From Ktedonobacter racemifer DSM 44963 (GTDB taxonomy: Bacteria > Chloroflexota > Ktedonobacteria > Ktedonobacterales > Ktedonobacteraceae): a stretch of 64,000 bases of DNA. The notes under the pieces were generated by a model. That model was not told the DNA's origin. It searched no databases and saw only the letters and a program-made list of their open reading frames with translations. Every line of letters begins with the position of its first letter. Within the stretch, counting starts at the first letter, position 1. Location of the stretch: assembly GCF_000178855.1 (NCBI RefSeq), contig NZ_ADVG01000004.1, positions 2,170,001 through 2,234,000 on the forward strand, read 5' to 3'. The position numbers and the translations under genes are program-made. Positions 1-8,330 of the stretch are shown here, one piece after another.

Positions 1-521
1 ATGATCAATAGAATGGTTCCGACCAGGATAGGAATGACGACGACAAGGATCCAGGAGAGGCCCACATCCTGTTGCAGGGCCAGAATGATGCCGCCAATAG
101 CCATCATGGGAGCGGTAATCATCATGCCAAGAATCATGACATAGACTTGCTGGACCTGAGTCGTATCATTGGTGGTGCGTGTAATCAGTGACGCGGTGCT
201 GATCGTGTCGAACTCATGCAGCGAGAATGCCTCTGCTCGCGTAAAGATGTTGCCGCGGATGATCTTACCAAAGCCAGTCGCGACCCTGGAGGAGAAAAAG
301 CTACCGATAATGGCACAGATTGTGCCACCAAGCGTGATCAGCAGCATCAGGCCGCCGATTCTCCAGATGTAGTTTGTATCGCTTTTGGCGATACCATTGT
401 CCACGATATCCGCCATAAGAGTTGGTAGATACAGGTTTGCCATAGATTGGGCAAAAGCAAGGATCAAGATGAGAACGATGGCCAATCTAAACGGTTTCAT
501 AAACCGTAGCAATTTAATCAT
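1..521 (-). CDS. ABC exporter, membrane-domain N-terminus (partial, runs off window)
   Basis: The minus strand from 521 reads MIKLLRFMKPFRLA and then a hydrophobic transmembrane domain with the cytoplasmic-loop pattern of type I ABC exporters (LHEFDTISTASLITRTTND). About 173 codons lie inside the window; the rest of the membrane domain and the ATPase lie beyond base 1. It resembles one half of MdlA/B- or YheI/H-type heterodimeric multidrug exporters, which expel hydrophobic compounds. Its ATG overlaps the TGA of the upstream MarR gene (ATGA, 518-521), so the two are translationally coupled and MarR probably controls its own exporter. The family call is firm; the substrate is unknown. Confidence 0.85.
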   Translation of the reverse strand, partial: MIKLLRFMKPFRLAIVLILILAFAQSMANLYLPTLMADIVDNGIAKSDTNYIWRIGGLMLLITLGGTICAIIGSFFSSRVATGFGKIIRGNIFTRAEAFSLHEFDTISTASLITRTTNDTTQVQQVYVMILGMMITAPMMAIGGIILALQQDVGLSWILVVVIPILVGTILLI

Positions 522-1021
522 GCCTCTTCTCCCTTCCATGGAAAGAAGTAACCATTAGTGTCCCTCTCATTAAAGTATTGAAATGCTTTTATCAATAAGT
601 CCGCAAGTTGATTACTCTGTTGATCTCCCAGGTACTCGCTCAGGTTTTGAAAAGTCTCGAACAAGACACTTTCGGCCTTCTGCGCAAGTTGTTCTCCATG
701 TTCTGTTAACGCGATACCTACGGCACGCCTATCTGTCGGGTCGGTATGGCGTTCAACCAGGCCATTGGCTTCGAGGCTATTCAGCAATTGTGTGATCGTT
801 GGAGAGGTCACATGCATATGCTTACTGATCTCTGAGACCTTAATTGGGCGACCATTGCCCTGTACTCCATGCCGGATCGCGAATAACACTCCCACCTCGC
901 TGGGTTTGCACCCGGTAAAGTTTTGATGCAGTTCGCTACGATGGAATTGCATAAAGGTCTTATTGAACCGCATCAGTGACTGCGCAAGCTTCCTTGCTGT
1001 CGCATTGGTGTCTGAATCCAT
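518..1021 (-). CDS. MarR-family transcriptional regulator
   Basis: A 167-residue winged-helix protein. The central part reads KVSEISKHMHVTSPTITQLL, a MarR recognition helix, followed by LVERHTDPTDRRAVGIALTE, the family's beta-wing with the conserved D-x-R-D/R-x-x-x-x-L-T pattern. MarR proteins are dimers that repress a promoter until a ligand binds. It is the first gene of an operon with an ABC exporter (4-bp overlap) and has a palindrome upstream at 1062-1095. The simplest reading is a drug- or phenol-responsive repressor of its own efflux operon. The inducer cannot be told from sequence. Confidence 0.9.
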   Translation of the reverse strand: MDSDTNATARKLAQSLMRFNKTFMQFHRSELHQNFTGCKPSEVGVLFAIRHGVQGNGRPIKVSEISKHMHVTSPTITQLLNSLEANGLVERHTDPTDRRAVGIALTEHGEQLAQKAESVLFETFQNLSEYLGDQQSNQLADLLIKAFQYFNERDTNGYFFPWKGEEA

Positions 1022-1061
1022 AAGAGGTTATCCGCCTTTGAAGGTGCTGCTAAAAGATTGG

Positions 1062-1095
1062 AAACTAATTTATTAGGGAACCTATCTATTAGTTT
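1062..1095. promoter_or_regulatory. Inverted repeat, probable MarR operator
   Basis: AAACTAAT at 1062-1069 is the exact inverse complement of ATTAGTTT at 1088-1095, with a nested TAGG/CCTA pair at 1074-1077/1081-1084 sharing nearly the same centre. It lies 41 bp upstream of the marR start, where a self-repressing MarR protein would bind. Binding is inferred. Confidence 0.6.
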
Positions 1096-1195
1096 AATAT
1101 AGATATATCGTATTGTCAATACGTGCATAGCCGAAGGCAAGATATAGGAGGCGTGCCCTCTCTCTTTGTATCTTCGCACTTGCGGTACTCAGGGG

Positions 1196-1255
1196 GTAGC
1201 GTTGCGTGCTGTCTGCTGCGGACATGCGTCCGCAGCAGGCAGCACGCAACGCTAC
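1196..1255. terminator. Long hairpin, 28-bp stem, probable terminator
   Basis: Arms 1196-1223 and 1228-1255 pair over 28 bp with one G-U, around a 4-nt loop. It begins 6 bp past the stop of the WYL-regulator remnant (minus strand). There is no T-run, so it is not a standard intrinsic terminator. It is one of eight such structures in the window. Confidence 0.6.
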
Positions 1256-1261
1256 TCTTAT

Positions 1262-1474
1262 TTACTCATAGCAGGCTAGAATTGTGCGTGCCTCTTGTTT
1301 GATAGCTTCAATAAGTTCTGGAGGGGAGGTAATGATTGCATCACTGCCGAGAGGGAGGAACTGGCGGGCATAGAAATCAAGTTCTTTGAGCGGTATATGT
1401 TGCTGAATGATGCCATTGCCGTCGTTATCGAGAGCAAGGTTGGATAGAAAGGCGCGCCAGTTGAGGCGTTTCAT
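1262..1474 (-). pseudogene. WYL-domain regulator, C-terminal piece cut off by an IS
   Basis: This reads MKRLNWRAFLSN and ends LACYE, matching the C-terminal subdomain of YafY/WYL regulators. It is the 3' part of the gene whose 5' part is at 2763-3509. The ISAs1-type element at 1476-2774 separates them. Removing the element and one 10-bp target duplication joins ...INKRGMKR to LNWRAF... in the same frame and gives a protein of about 312 residues. On its own the piece has no DNA-binding domain and is probably not made. Confidence 0.85.
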
Positions 1475-1475
1475 C
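1466..1475. repeat. 10-bp target-site duplication, left copy
   Basis: GCGTTTCATC here is repeated exactly at 2775-2784 on the other side of the IS. Eight to ten bp is the usual duplication size for ISAs1-family elements. Confidence 0.9.
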
Positions 1476-2774
1476 CAGGGCTTGTGAATTATTGCTGAGC
1501 GACGCTCCTGGGAAGCAAGAAGCGAAAAGCAAGATGAGGATGAGAAGCAAAGTGGCGTCTGGTCGCAGCAATCTGAGAAGACCCTTGACGATGAATAAGG
1601 GTGATCGCCAAATTGCGGAACGTTGCCAGGATCTGAGGTGCCTGCCCAGAGCGCAAGCGAGAACGATCCTCACCAAAGGTCATATCGCGGACATAATGGG
1701 AGGAGTTCTCGATACTCCAGTGTCCCCGTACTAATGCAAGTAAGCGCTGGGGGCTGGCCTCAAGAGCAGTCAAAGGCGTGATGAGATAGACCACTTCGTG
1801 GCTGGTTTTTCCCGTTTTGCGAACCGTGACGGTTCGTGTCAGTTCGGCCACTTGCTCGATGAGTGGCCAGTCAGCCAGGTAGGAATTCATTTCGGTGCTC
1901 ACACGGATAGAACGCTTTTCAATCCGTCCTCGATGCTGATCAAGCGTGGAGTCTTGCGCAAAAGAAGCATGTGGATCGGCGAAATAGGCGGTGAGATCTG
2001 CGTAGAGGGTCGGCTGATTGTTTTTGACGGTGAGAACGGTTTTGCCACCCAAGGCATCCACGCACCTCATGAAATCCTTCTGCGTGTGCAAAGCGTCTGC
2101 GGTGAAGACGCGTCCATCGACAGGCAAGCAGGGCAAGAGGGCCTGTGCGACTGGGATTTCATTCGTCTTCTCGGAAACGGCAACTTGCAGCAGTGTTTCC
2201 TGGCTGTGATGTGTGCGAAAGGAGAGCAGATGGGGAGCAGAATGTTTGTCCGATCTTCCCCCACGAACCGTCTTGCCATCTAAGGCAATGGGATCATCGA
2301 GGGTGGCTTGCAGAGTCCGACGTATCCAGTCCGCCAGGGCGCACTCGATCTGTTCGGCATCCAGGCGCGGGAGGAGTTTGCGGTAGAGTGAATCACTGGG
2401 GCACAGGAAGCGACGTGGTCCGAAGAGTCGGATGAGCAGAAGACGTTGATCACGACACCACTCTGCAACTGCCAGGGTCGAGTCACAATTGCAGAGGAAG
2501 CCCGCTACCAGGCAGGTCAGCACGTACGCCAATTCATAGCGCAATCCATGCTTGGAACGGGGATCTGGGATGGTGGCAAACACTTCGTACAAACTCAGCA
2601 ATGGTTGCTTTTCCAATAACTGGTGGCGAGCATCACTCGTCAGTGAAGGCAAGGTCAGTGACAATGCAGTAGAATAAGACATCGGAGGCTCCTTCTTCTC
2701 GATAGATCGGTTTGGAATGTCTATCGTAGCAGATCTTGGAGTCTCCTGCTCTCAGCAATAATTCACAAGCCCTG
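1476..2774 (-). mobile_element. ISAs1-family insertion sequence, complete
   Basis: The element is 1299 bp, bounded by perfect 24-bp terminal inverted repeats at 1476-1499 and 2751-2774 (outer end CAGGGCTTGTG) and by a 10-bp direct repeat of target DNA. It holds one intact transposase gene. Perfect ends, perfect duplications and an intact gene all suggest a recent, possibly still active insertion. It lies inside the WYL regulator gene. Confidence 0.95.
1489..2682 (-). CDS. ISAs1-family transposase
   Basis: A 397-residue DDE transposase. The N-terminus has the H-repeat-associated domain (ATIPDPRSKHGLRYELAYVL). The catalytic core follows: IALDGKTVRGG, then FTADALHTQKDF (second Asp region) and RGHWSIENSSHYVRDMTF (the Glu region). 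Length is near the family norm and no frameshift is seen. The start at 2682 is preceded by AAGGAG. The stop lies within the terminal inverted repeat at 1489, which is common in compact IS. Confidence 0.93.
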   Translation of the reverse strand: MSYSTALSLTLPSLTSDARHQLLEKQPLLSLYEVFATIPDPRSKHGLRYELAYVLTCLVAGFLCNCDSTLAVAEWCRDQRLLLIRLFGPRRFLCPSDSLYRKLLPRLDAEQIECALADWIRRTLQATLDDPIALDGKTVRGGRSDKHSAPHLLSFRTHHSQETLLQVAVSEKTNEIPVAQALLPCLPVDGRVFTADALHTQKDFMRCVDALGGKTVLTVKNNQPTLYADLTAYFADPHASFAQDSTLDQHRGRIEKRSIRVSTEMNSYLADWPLIEQVAELTRTVTVRKTGKTSHEVVYLITPLTALEASPQRLLALVRGHWSIENSSHYVRDMTFGEDRSRLRSGQAPQILATFRNLAITLIHRQGSSQIAATRRHFASHPHLAFRFLLPRSVAQQ

Positions 2775-3509
2775 GCGTTTCATCCCTCGTTTATTGATTA
2801 TCACACATAACTCAAGCAGAGGCTCTTCATCGGGATCGTTCACCTGGAGCCATGCGCGTAGCGACATTTTAGCGGGTTGCGTAAGTCCCTCTACACGCTG
2901 GAGCGATAGCACGCGATCGGCGCGCAGCGAGACATGCAGCAGGCGCCTGTGATCAAAGCAGGCGCAGTACCAGAAGCCATCAGTTGCATACAATCCATAG
3001 GGATAAATCAGGCGCTCAGTCGTTTGGGAGCGCGACTCATACTTTATATTTAGATGAACCTCGTCGATGGCTGCCTGTAGTAGCTCGGTCAGGAGCGGGG
3101 CTGTATAGTCGCGTTGTGTACCAGATATTACGAGGTGTGCGCGCAAACGTTCCAGACGACGGACGACGTCTGGAGGCAAGGCGTTGCAGAGCTTGGTAAT
3201 GGCTGAGAGACTCTGCACCGCGAAGGGAGTATCGGCATATTCCACAAGTGCCTCGTAAGAGAGGAGCATGCCCAGAGCTTCGTCTTCTGTGAGTGACAGT
3301 GGTAAAAGGAGCTGCTTTTGCAGCAAGAAGTAGCCGCCATGAGGCCCAGGAGTCGCGGCAAGCGGCACTCCCATCATGGACAGGGCTTGTAGGTCTCTGA
3401 GCATCGTGCGCCTGGAAACGTGTAACTCATGCGCTAACTCCTGTACTGTAAAATGGCGCATCGTGCGCAGGCGCAGCATCAGCTCCAGCAGGCGTTCCGT
3501 TCGTGACAT
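2763..3509 (-). pseudogene. WYL-domain (YafY-type) regulator, N-terminal part, IS-interrupted
   Basis: MSRTERLLELMLRLRTMRHF opens an HTH_11 domain (ELAHELHVSRRTMLRDLQAL), followed by a WYL sensor domain (LIYPYGLYATDGFWYCACFD). WYL regulators bind DNA and an intracellular ligand. The 3509 start is chosen for GAGGAG about 7 nt upstream; a longer open frame to 3728 has no such site. The protein runs into IS sequence and stops after only three foreign residues, losing its last 67 residues (at 1262-1474). It is divergent from the hydrolase at 3612, a common regulator/target layout. DNA binding may survive; sensing probably does not. Confidence 0.85.
2775..2784. repeat. 10-bp target-site duplication, right copy
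   Basis: Exact copy of 1466-1475. In the regulator frame it encodes GMKR, so the duplicated bases belong to the broken gene. Confidence 0.9.
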
Positions 3510-3611
3510 ATCTCGCTCCTCAAAATAGCGCCACTCTTTGTCACCATTATAGCCTATACTGGCAGGCATACAGGCATTGATGAAGCCATACAGAAATTGA
3601 GGAACAGCGAC

Positions 3612-4415
3612 ATGAGCAAAACAGCTTTTTACACCTTTCAGCAACAAGTCAATAGACTCTATTATGCCAATGAGTATGTTCAAGCTTTTGCACTTATTGA
3701 GGAAAAGTATGCTGACTTCCCTGAGCAATCAGCTCAAATTGCCTACTGGCGGCTCTGCTTTCATGCCTTGCTTGGCAAGCAGAAGGAGGCGCTCCAGATT
3801 TTCCACGAGACTCTGGACCGAGGTGACTGGTTTGGACCCTCTATGCTAGAGCAAGACCTGGACCTGGTTGAACTGCGTCCACTGGCGGAATTTCAGGAGA
3901 TGCTAGAGGTATGTCGTCAACGCCTGGTACAGGCGAAGGACAAGGCGCAGCCCGAATTACATATCGTGAAACCAGAGGCAGAGGTCAGGCCTCTGCCTCT
4001 GCTAATAGCGCTTCATGGTAATCAAGGGAATGCTTACGAGTCGCTTGGGGAATGGAGAGGCGTTACCGCTCAGGGATGGCTTCTGAGCGTGCCTACCTCT
4101 TCTCAAATTGATGGCCCAGGTTGCTTTATCTGGAATGATCGAGAAGCTGGTGGGAGAGAAATATATCAACATCTGACCATGTTGAATGGCGAACATGAGG
4201 TTGATTCCAAACGTGTAGTGCTTGGTGGCTTCTCGATGGGTGGAGGTTTGGCAGTCTGGGTGGCGCTCACCCAAGCTATTCCATGTTGTGGTTTTGTCGT
4301 TCTGGCACCTTATTTGACTGATGAAGAACTCGAAAAATTGCCCGCTATACTGGCACAGCAGCAACCAACTGGATTGCGCGGTTATATTATCGTCGGCCAG
4401 GAGGATAGTGTATAG
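3612..4415 (+). pseudogene. Alpha/beta hydrolase, N-terminal part, IS607-interrupted
   Basis: The first 110 or so residues are helical and TPR-like (ALLGKQKEALQIFHETLDRG). An esterase-type alpha/beta hydrolase fold follows, with the nucleophile elbow GFSMGG and a preceding LIALHGNQGN loop. The ATG at 3612 has GAGGAA 7 nt upstream; a TTG 15 bp earlier is less likely. The reading ends at GQEDSV, just after the Asp-loop strand and before the catalytic His. The missing 3' part is at 6656-6800. The gene is divergent from the WYL regulator, which may have controlled it. The substrate is unknown. Confidence 0.85.
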
Positions 4416-4600
4416 TTGATCAAAGCATAACCATCTATTGCAATGATTATCCTTCTCACTTTAACCTACGCCTGTTTACCAAACAGCGGACTAGGCGGGA
4501 GGATGCACTACGAGCATCCTATGCACCTCTCTCTACTGAGAGATGTTCACTCGTGAGATGATTCCAGGAACATCTCTGGGGGATCCCAGAAGCTCAACTG
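4415..4600 (-). ncRNA. Candidate omega (right-end) RNA of the TnpB element
   Basis: The 3' end of tnpB and the 130 bp beyond it, up to the element edge, form several hairpins on the minus strand: a CTCTC/GAGAG stem, a GGATGC/GCATCC stem and a TGTTT/AAACA stem. In IS200/605 and IS607 elements the guide RNA of TnpB comes from exactly this place and its last bases are the flanking target. The flank here would be hydrolase sequence upstream of 4415. Position and folding are suggestive; the RNA itself is inferred. Confidence 0.45.
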
Positions 4601-6011
4601 GACGGGAGGCCCGGCATCCTGGATCCTCTGCTGATTCTGCTGTTTCCACGCTTCATGCCGCGTCATGAGGAGCGCCTTGACCTCCGAGGTCGAGCGACAT
4701 GCCGCCAGTTTCCGATCCCCCCAGCGTCCCGCGAGCGTCTGTGCGGCTTTGCGGTCGGCCTGGTCTGCGTAACCACAGACCAGGCACTTGAAGGTTTTCT
4801 GGTTCGGCCGATTAGCGCGATCGACATAATGGCAGCGGGGGCATTCCTGAGAGGAATAGGCGGCTCGGACCGTGTGGGCTGCCATGCCCTGTTTGGCGGC
4901 GGCCCAGGCCAGCTGCTCTGGGATATGCCCCAGGTGAGAAGCATACAGATAACTGTTCATCACCCTTGCTTTGAAGCGCATCGAGGCCACATTGAGGTCC
5001 TCATAAATGAGTCTGGCATCTCGATGATCTTTGACCAACGCATTGACCGCCCGGTTGATCTCTTGCTTGACGTGACGGCTCAAGCGTTGCGACGTTTCAG
5101 AACTTGTCGAAGGAAGCTTGCCCTTTGGGACGCCTTTCTTTTCCAGACAGGCTCGCAGTTTCGCCTTGCGGCGACGCTTTTCCCGATCGTGCTTGTGCTG
5201 TCGGGCCATCTTGCCATGAAAACTGCCATACGCTTTATTGGTGGAGGTCGTGAGGAAATGGGCAATGCCCACATCGACGCCTACTGTAGGGGCGTCAGGC
5301 TTGGTTTGAAGAGGAACGTCCTCGTCAAAGGAGAGCGTCAGCCACCAGACTCCATTGCGCCTTGTGAAGTGTTGTGGATGCATTGAGCGTGCGGCCTTCG
5401 AGTGCTCGTTTGTGATAGGAGGCGAGTTTGACTGGGACTCGAAGCGGATTCCCGACATCTAAGGTGGACACGCGCAGCCAGTAGTCGAACGTGGAGTCCT
5501 CCGACTTCTCGAGCACCACCACGTTGACATTGGCTTGGATGACTGGCACACGCAGCACAGGGAGATCCCATTCGGTCCAGGTCGGTTCGCGGCGTTTGAA
5601 GGCGGACATCCGGCCTTCCGCCTGAGCCTTGGCCTGAGCGTAATCAGCCACATCTTCCAGGTACGCCTGATAGGCGTTCGCTCGATTCGTGCGAACGCTT
5701 TTGGCAATGCCTGCGGCTTGCTGTATTGCCACTCGATGCAAGCGGTCGGAAAGATCGGTTTTGAAGACGGTTTCTTGGTACTTGTCCGGGCTTGTCTCGG
5801 CCTCGCAAAACAGGGTGGTGTACTGTTGGCACAGCGGCAAGTAAACCGCCACAAGCTGATCGAGCGCCTCAAGTTTGCCAGGATTGGCCTCAATGAGACG
5901 GATATGGGTCACCGCTCGAGTGATGGTCTGCTTCGTCTTCTTTTTGCGCTTGCGCTTTTTTTTCTCATCAAGCGAGGCTTTTTGGGGCTTCTTGCTCACG
6001 GGCGGGTCCAT
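4547..6011 (-). pseudogene. tnpB: TnpB RNA-guided nuclease, one-base frameshift
   Basis: The first frame (6011 to about 5361) gives a basic N-terminus and the helical recognition part. The second frame (about 5360 to 4547) gives the RuvC core: VGVDVGI (Asp), IYEDLNV (Glu), a zinc ribbon CPRCHY...CLVCGY, and ADRKAAQTLA (last Asp). The frames differ by one inserted base. Deleting one base of the GG/CC pair at 5360-5361 reads LHKRNGVWWLTL straight through. A +1 shift at that site does not look like programmed frameshifting, so the nuclease is probably dead unless the base is a sequencing error. Confidence 0.8.
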
Positions 6012-6576
6012 TCTGCTGCAAAGCCGCTAGCACTTGTTCCGTCTTGCGTTTGGCTCGTCTGCGACCATAAAGACGAGCGCAAAACGAGGGAATGATGCTG
6101 ATAAAATCGCCCATGAGATCATCTTCGGCAGTATCAGCGGTGTTGACGATGACCAGTTTCCGTCCTTGCATAGCCAACAAGGTCTGAATATAGGCCACGC
6201 CAAAGCGAGAAGCGCGATCTTTGTGTTCAACCACGATCTGCCCGATTTTGAGATCTGCCAGCAGCGCCAGAAACTTGGGCCGCTGATCGTTGATGCCACT
6301 GCCGCACTCTTTGACGACTTTGCTGACCGACCAGCCTTGGGCATTGCACCAGGTCACCAGCCGCTCGGCTTGCCTTTCCAGGTTGTCTTTGTTTTCGCTG
6401 CTTGAAACACGAGCATACACAGCGACGGCGTGGACCGGAACCGAGCGAAGCTCCGGCGGATCAATGATCACGGTGCCGGTGGGCAATTGATAGCCGGGAA
6501 TCTGGCCGCGTTTCCACATACGCCAGGCGCTGTTATAACTGATCCCAATCTTCTTGGCATAACTCGATAACTTCAT
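5968..6576 (-). CDS. tnpA: IS607-type serine recombinase TnpA
   Basis: 202 residues. The N-terminus is a MerR-like helix-turn-helix (YAKKIGISYNSAWRMWKRGQ). A resolvase domain follows with the catalytic serine in VYARVSSSENKDNLERQ and the later EHKDRASRFG segment. In IS607 TnpA the DNA-binding domain precedes the catalytic one, opposite to most resolvases, and that order is seen here. It overlaps the tnpB start by 44 bp, as is usual in the family. It appears intact, so this copy might still move. Confidence 0.92.
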   Translation of the reverse strand: MKLSSYAKKIGISYNSAWRMWKRGQIPGYQLPTGTVIIDPPELRSVPVHAVAVYARVSSSENKDNLERQAERLVTWCNAQGWSVSKVVKECGSGINDQRPKFLALLADLKIGQIVVEHKDRASRFGVAYIQTLLAMQGRKLVIVNTADTAEDDLMGDFISIIPSFCARLYGRRRAKRKTEQVLAALQQNGPAREQEAPKSLA

Positions 6577-6655
6577 ACATCCAAGTATACTCTATCTGCT
6601 TGAGATATGCAAGAGATGATGATACTTTGTGATGGTTGCTTATACAAAATGGATA

Positions 6656-6800
6656 CCTGAAAGTATCACGCAGGCTTGCCGAGCTAATGAACGAGCACCA
6701 GCTTTCCTGTGAGCTGCAACTGCTGCCCGGCTTAATACATACCTATCCAGCAGATTTTATGGAACATGTGGCTAGAGGGCTAAAGTTTATCGAGCAGTAG
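6656..6800 (+). pseudogene. Alpha/beta hydrolase, C-terminal piece
   Basis: In frame with the hydrolase at 3612-4415 once the IS607 element is removed. It reads KVSRRLAELMNEHQ...LLPGLIHTYPADF and ends at TAG (6798-6800). HTYP supplies the catalytic histidine lost from the upstream piece. The rejoined protein would be about 315 residues. Nothing suggests it is translated alone. Confidence 0.85.
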
Positions 6801-6869
6801 ACAGAAGGTGAACTGACCCGGTTTTGGTGGAGTGTTCCACCAAAACCGGGTCAGTTCACCTTCTGTCTA
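6798..6869. terminator. 34-bp perfect hairpin at convergent gene ends
   Basis: Arms 6798-6831 and 6836-6869 pair without mismatch around a 4-nt GTGT loop. The left arm starts with the TAG stop of the hydrolase remnant. The opposing BNR gene ends at 6905. This could stop transcription from both sides. No T-run is present. Confidence 0.65.
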
Positions 6870-6904
6870 TGGGATGCATAACAGGATAAGGATGACTTCT
6901 CTTA

Positions 6905-8011
6905 TTATAGCAAGACTGTGGCTGTGACAGAGTAGATGGGGGGCAGAAAATCAGCGATCAACTGCCAGTTTTCTCCACGGTCATTGCTGGCAAACAACTG
7001 ACCTGTTTTGGTGCCGGCGTAGACGCCGCATGGATTCAGGCTATCAGTGCAGAGGGCATGTCGCAGGACTCCCATTCGCACGCCTTGCCCCTCAGGCAAA
7101 CCATGGGTCTGAGGAGTCCACTGCTCTCCGGCATTCTCTGTGCGATACACCGTGAAATGTGTTCCGCTGTTATGTCGACCTTCGGGGTCTTCCACAACGA
7201 CGAAGAGAGTTTCGGGATGGTGTGGATCAAGGGCAATAGGGAAGCCAAATTCAGATGGCAAGTTGTGCTGGATATCGATCCAATCTTCCCCAGCATTGAG
7301 GCTTTTATAGATACCACAGTGATTCTGCTGATAGAGGACATCTGGTTGGGTAGGATGCTGGACCAGGCGGTGAATGCATTGCCCAAACTCAGGATAAGGG
7401 TCAGGAAGAAAACCGGCACGCGTATTTTTATTTGCGAAGACCCAGCTTCTTCCACCGTCATCTGTGCGCATGCAACCAACAGCGGAGATACCTATCCACA
7501 TGCGCGAGGGCCGTGTGGGGTCGGCAATAATGGTATGCAGGCAGAGTCCGCCAGCACCAGGTCCCCATTGTGAGCGGCTGGGATGGGACAAGAGAGCGGG
7601 ATTGGGTTCCCAGGTTTCACCTTGATCAGTACTCATCCAAAGACTGGCTGGATCTACGCCAGCATAGACCACATCAGGCTCCGTTGTACGACCGGGTACA
7701 ATAGTCCAGATATTCTGCAGTTTCAAATCACTCTGAGGCGGAAACTGGATACCTTGCCTGGGCTCTTGCCAGCTCTGGCCAAAATCATCACTGTAACGTA
7801 TGAACGAGCCGAAAAAATCACCATTCTCGGCGGCAAAGAGACGACAACCGTTACGTTGATCGAAGATAGCCGAAAAGATGCGCCCTTTGCTCAGGGAGGT
7901 TGCTTCAATATTCCAGGTCACACGATCCTGGGAGGTCAGCAGAAATAATCCACACTTCGTGCCCAGTCCGACAATAACAGTCCCTGCGGGGTACTTATGA
8001 TGGTGTGTCAT
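6905..8011 (-). CDS. BNR/Asp-box repeat beta-propeller protein (sialidase-like fold)
   Basis: 368 residues with about six Asp-box motifs (SDDFGQSW, STDQGETW, TDDGGRSW, NAGEDW, ENAGEQW, NDRGENW) spaced through the chain, as in six-bladed sialidase-like or VPS10-type propellers. No signal peptide is visible, so it seems cytoplasmic. Sialidase catalytic residues cannot be assigned, so enzyme activity is doubtful. The 8011 ATG has AAGGAG 6 nt upstream; an in-frame GTG at 8059 overlapping the moaD-like stop is less likely. It is in an operon with the MoaD/ThiS-like gene, 40 bp apart. Its function is not known to me. Confidence 0.8.
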   Translation of the reverse strand: MTHHHKYPAGTVIVGLGTKCGLFLLTSQDRVTWNIEATSLSKGRIFSAIFDQRNGCRLFAAENGDFFGSFIRYSDDFGQSWQEPRQGIQFPPQSDLKLQNIWTIVPGRTTEPDVVYAGVDPASLWMSTDQGETWEPNPALLSHPSRSQWGPGAGGLCLHTIIADPTRPSRMWIGISAVGCMRTDDGGRSWVFANKNTRAGFLPDPYPEFGQCIHRLVQHPTQPDVLYQQNHCGIYKSLNAGEDWIDIQHNLPSEFGFPIALDPHHPETLFVVVEDPEGRHNSGTHFTVYRTENAGEQWTPQTHGLPEGQGVRMGVLRHALCTDSLNPCGVYAGTKTGQLFASNDRGENWQLIADFLPPIYSVTATVLL

Positions 8012-8051
8012 GAATAGCTCCTTTTTGAGAAAGGTTGTTTGAATGTTCGTA

Positions 8052-8330
8052 TTAACCACCAGCTACCGATTGTAAAATGCGGATACGTGCTCCAGCGGGT
8101 ACCGGCGTATCAAGGCCTTGTAAGAAGCGAATATTTTCTTTTTCCAGAAAGATATTGACATAGGGGCGTAGTTCACCTGTTTCATAACAGAGGTTGAACT
8201 GCATCCCAGGAGCGTACTGTTCCAGCGCCTCAATGACCTCGCGAATTGTGTGACCAATAACCGTTATGGAGGAATTGTTGTTGATTTTTGCACGAAGCAC
8301 AGATGGGAAGATGACTGTGACGGAAGACAT
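8052..8330 (-). CDS. MoaD/ThiS-like sulfur carrier (ubiquitin-like fold)
   Basis: 92 residues with the beta-grasp pattern and a C-terminal Gly-Gly (LQSVAGG), the tail that is adenylated and thiocarboxylated in MoaD and ThiS. No moeB/thiF, moaE or thiG lies near it. Instead it precedes a BNR-propeller protein in an operon. It may donate sulfur to an unknown pathway, or be joined to a partner protein like other bacterial ubiquitin-like proteins. The fold is clear; the role is open. The start has GAGGTGAG upstream. Confidence 0.8.
   Translation of the reverse strand: MSSVTVIFPSVLRAKINNNSSITVIGHTIREVIEALEQYAPGMQFNLCYETGELRPYVNIFLEKENIRFLQGLDTPVPAGARIRILQSVAGG

Larger units (their letters stand above)
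4415..6655 (-). mobile_element. IS607-family element (serine recombinase + TnpB)
   Basis: About 2.24 kb with overlapping tnpA and tnpB, both on the minus strand. The edges are placed by rejoining the split hydrolase: ATA at 4412-4414 and ATA at 6653-6655 are the shared bases, and joining there restores the frame (DSV then YLKVSRRLAEL). IS607 elements have no terminal inverted repeats and make no or minimal duplications, which fits. Edges are uncertain by a few bases. The tnpB gene carries a one-base frameshift. Confidence 0.85.

Noticed and set aside
4655..5386. 243-codon plus-strand frame in the IS607 region
   Set aside because: Antisense shadow of tnpB; the zinc ribbon and RuvC residues lie on the other strand.
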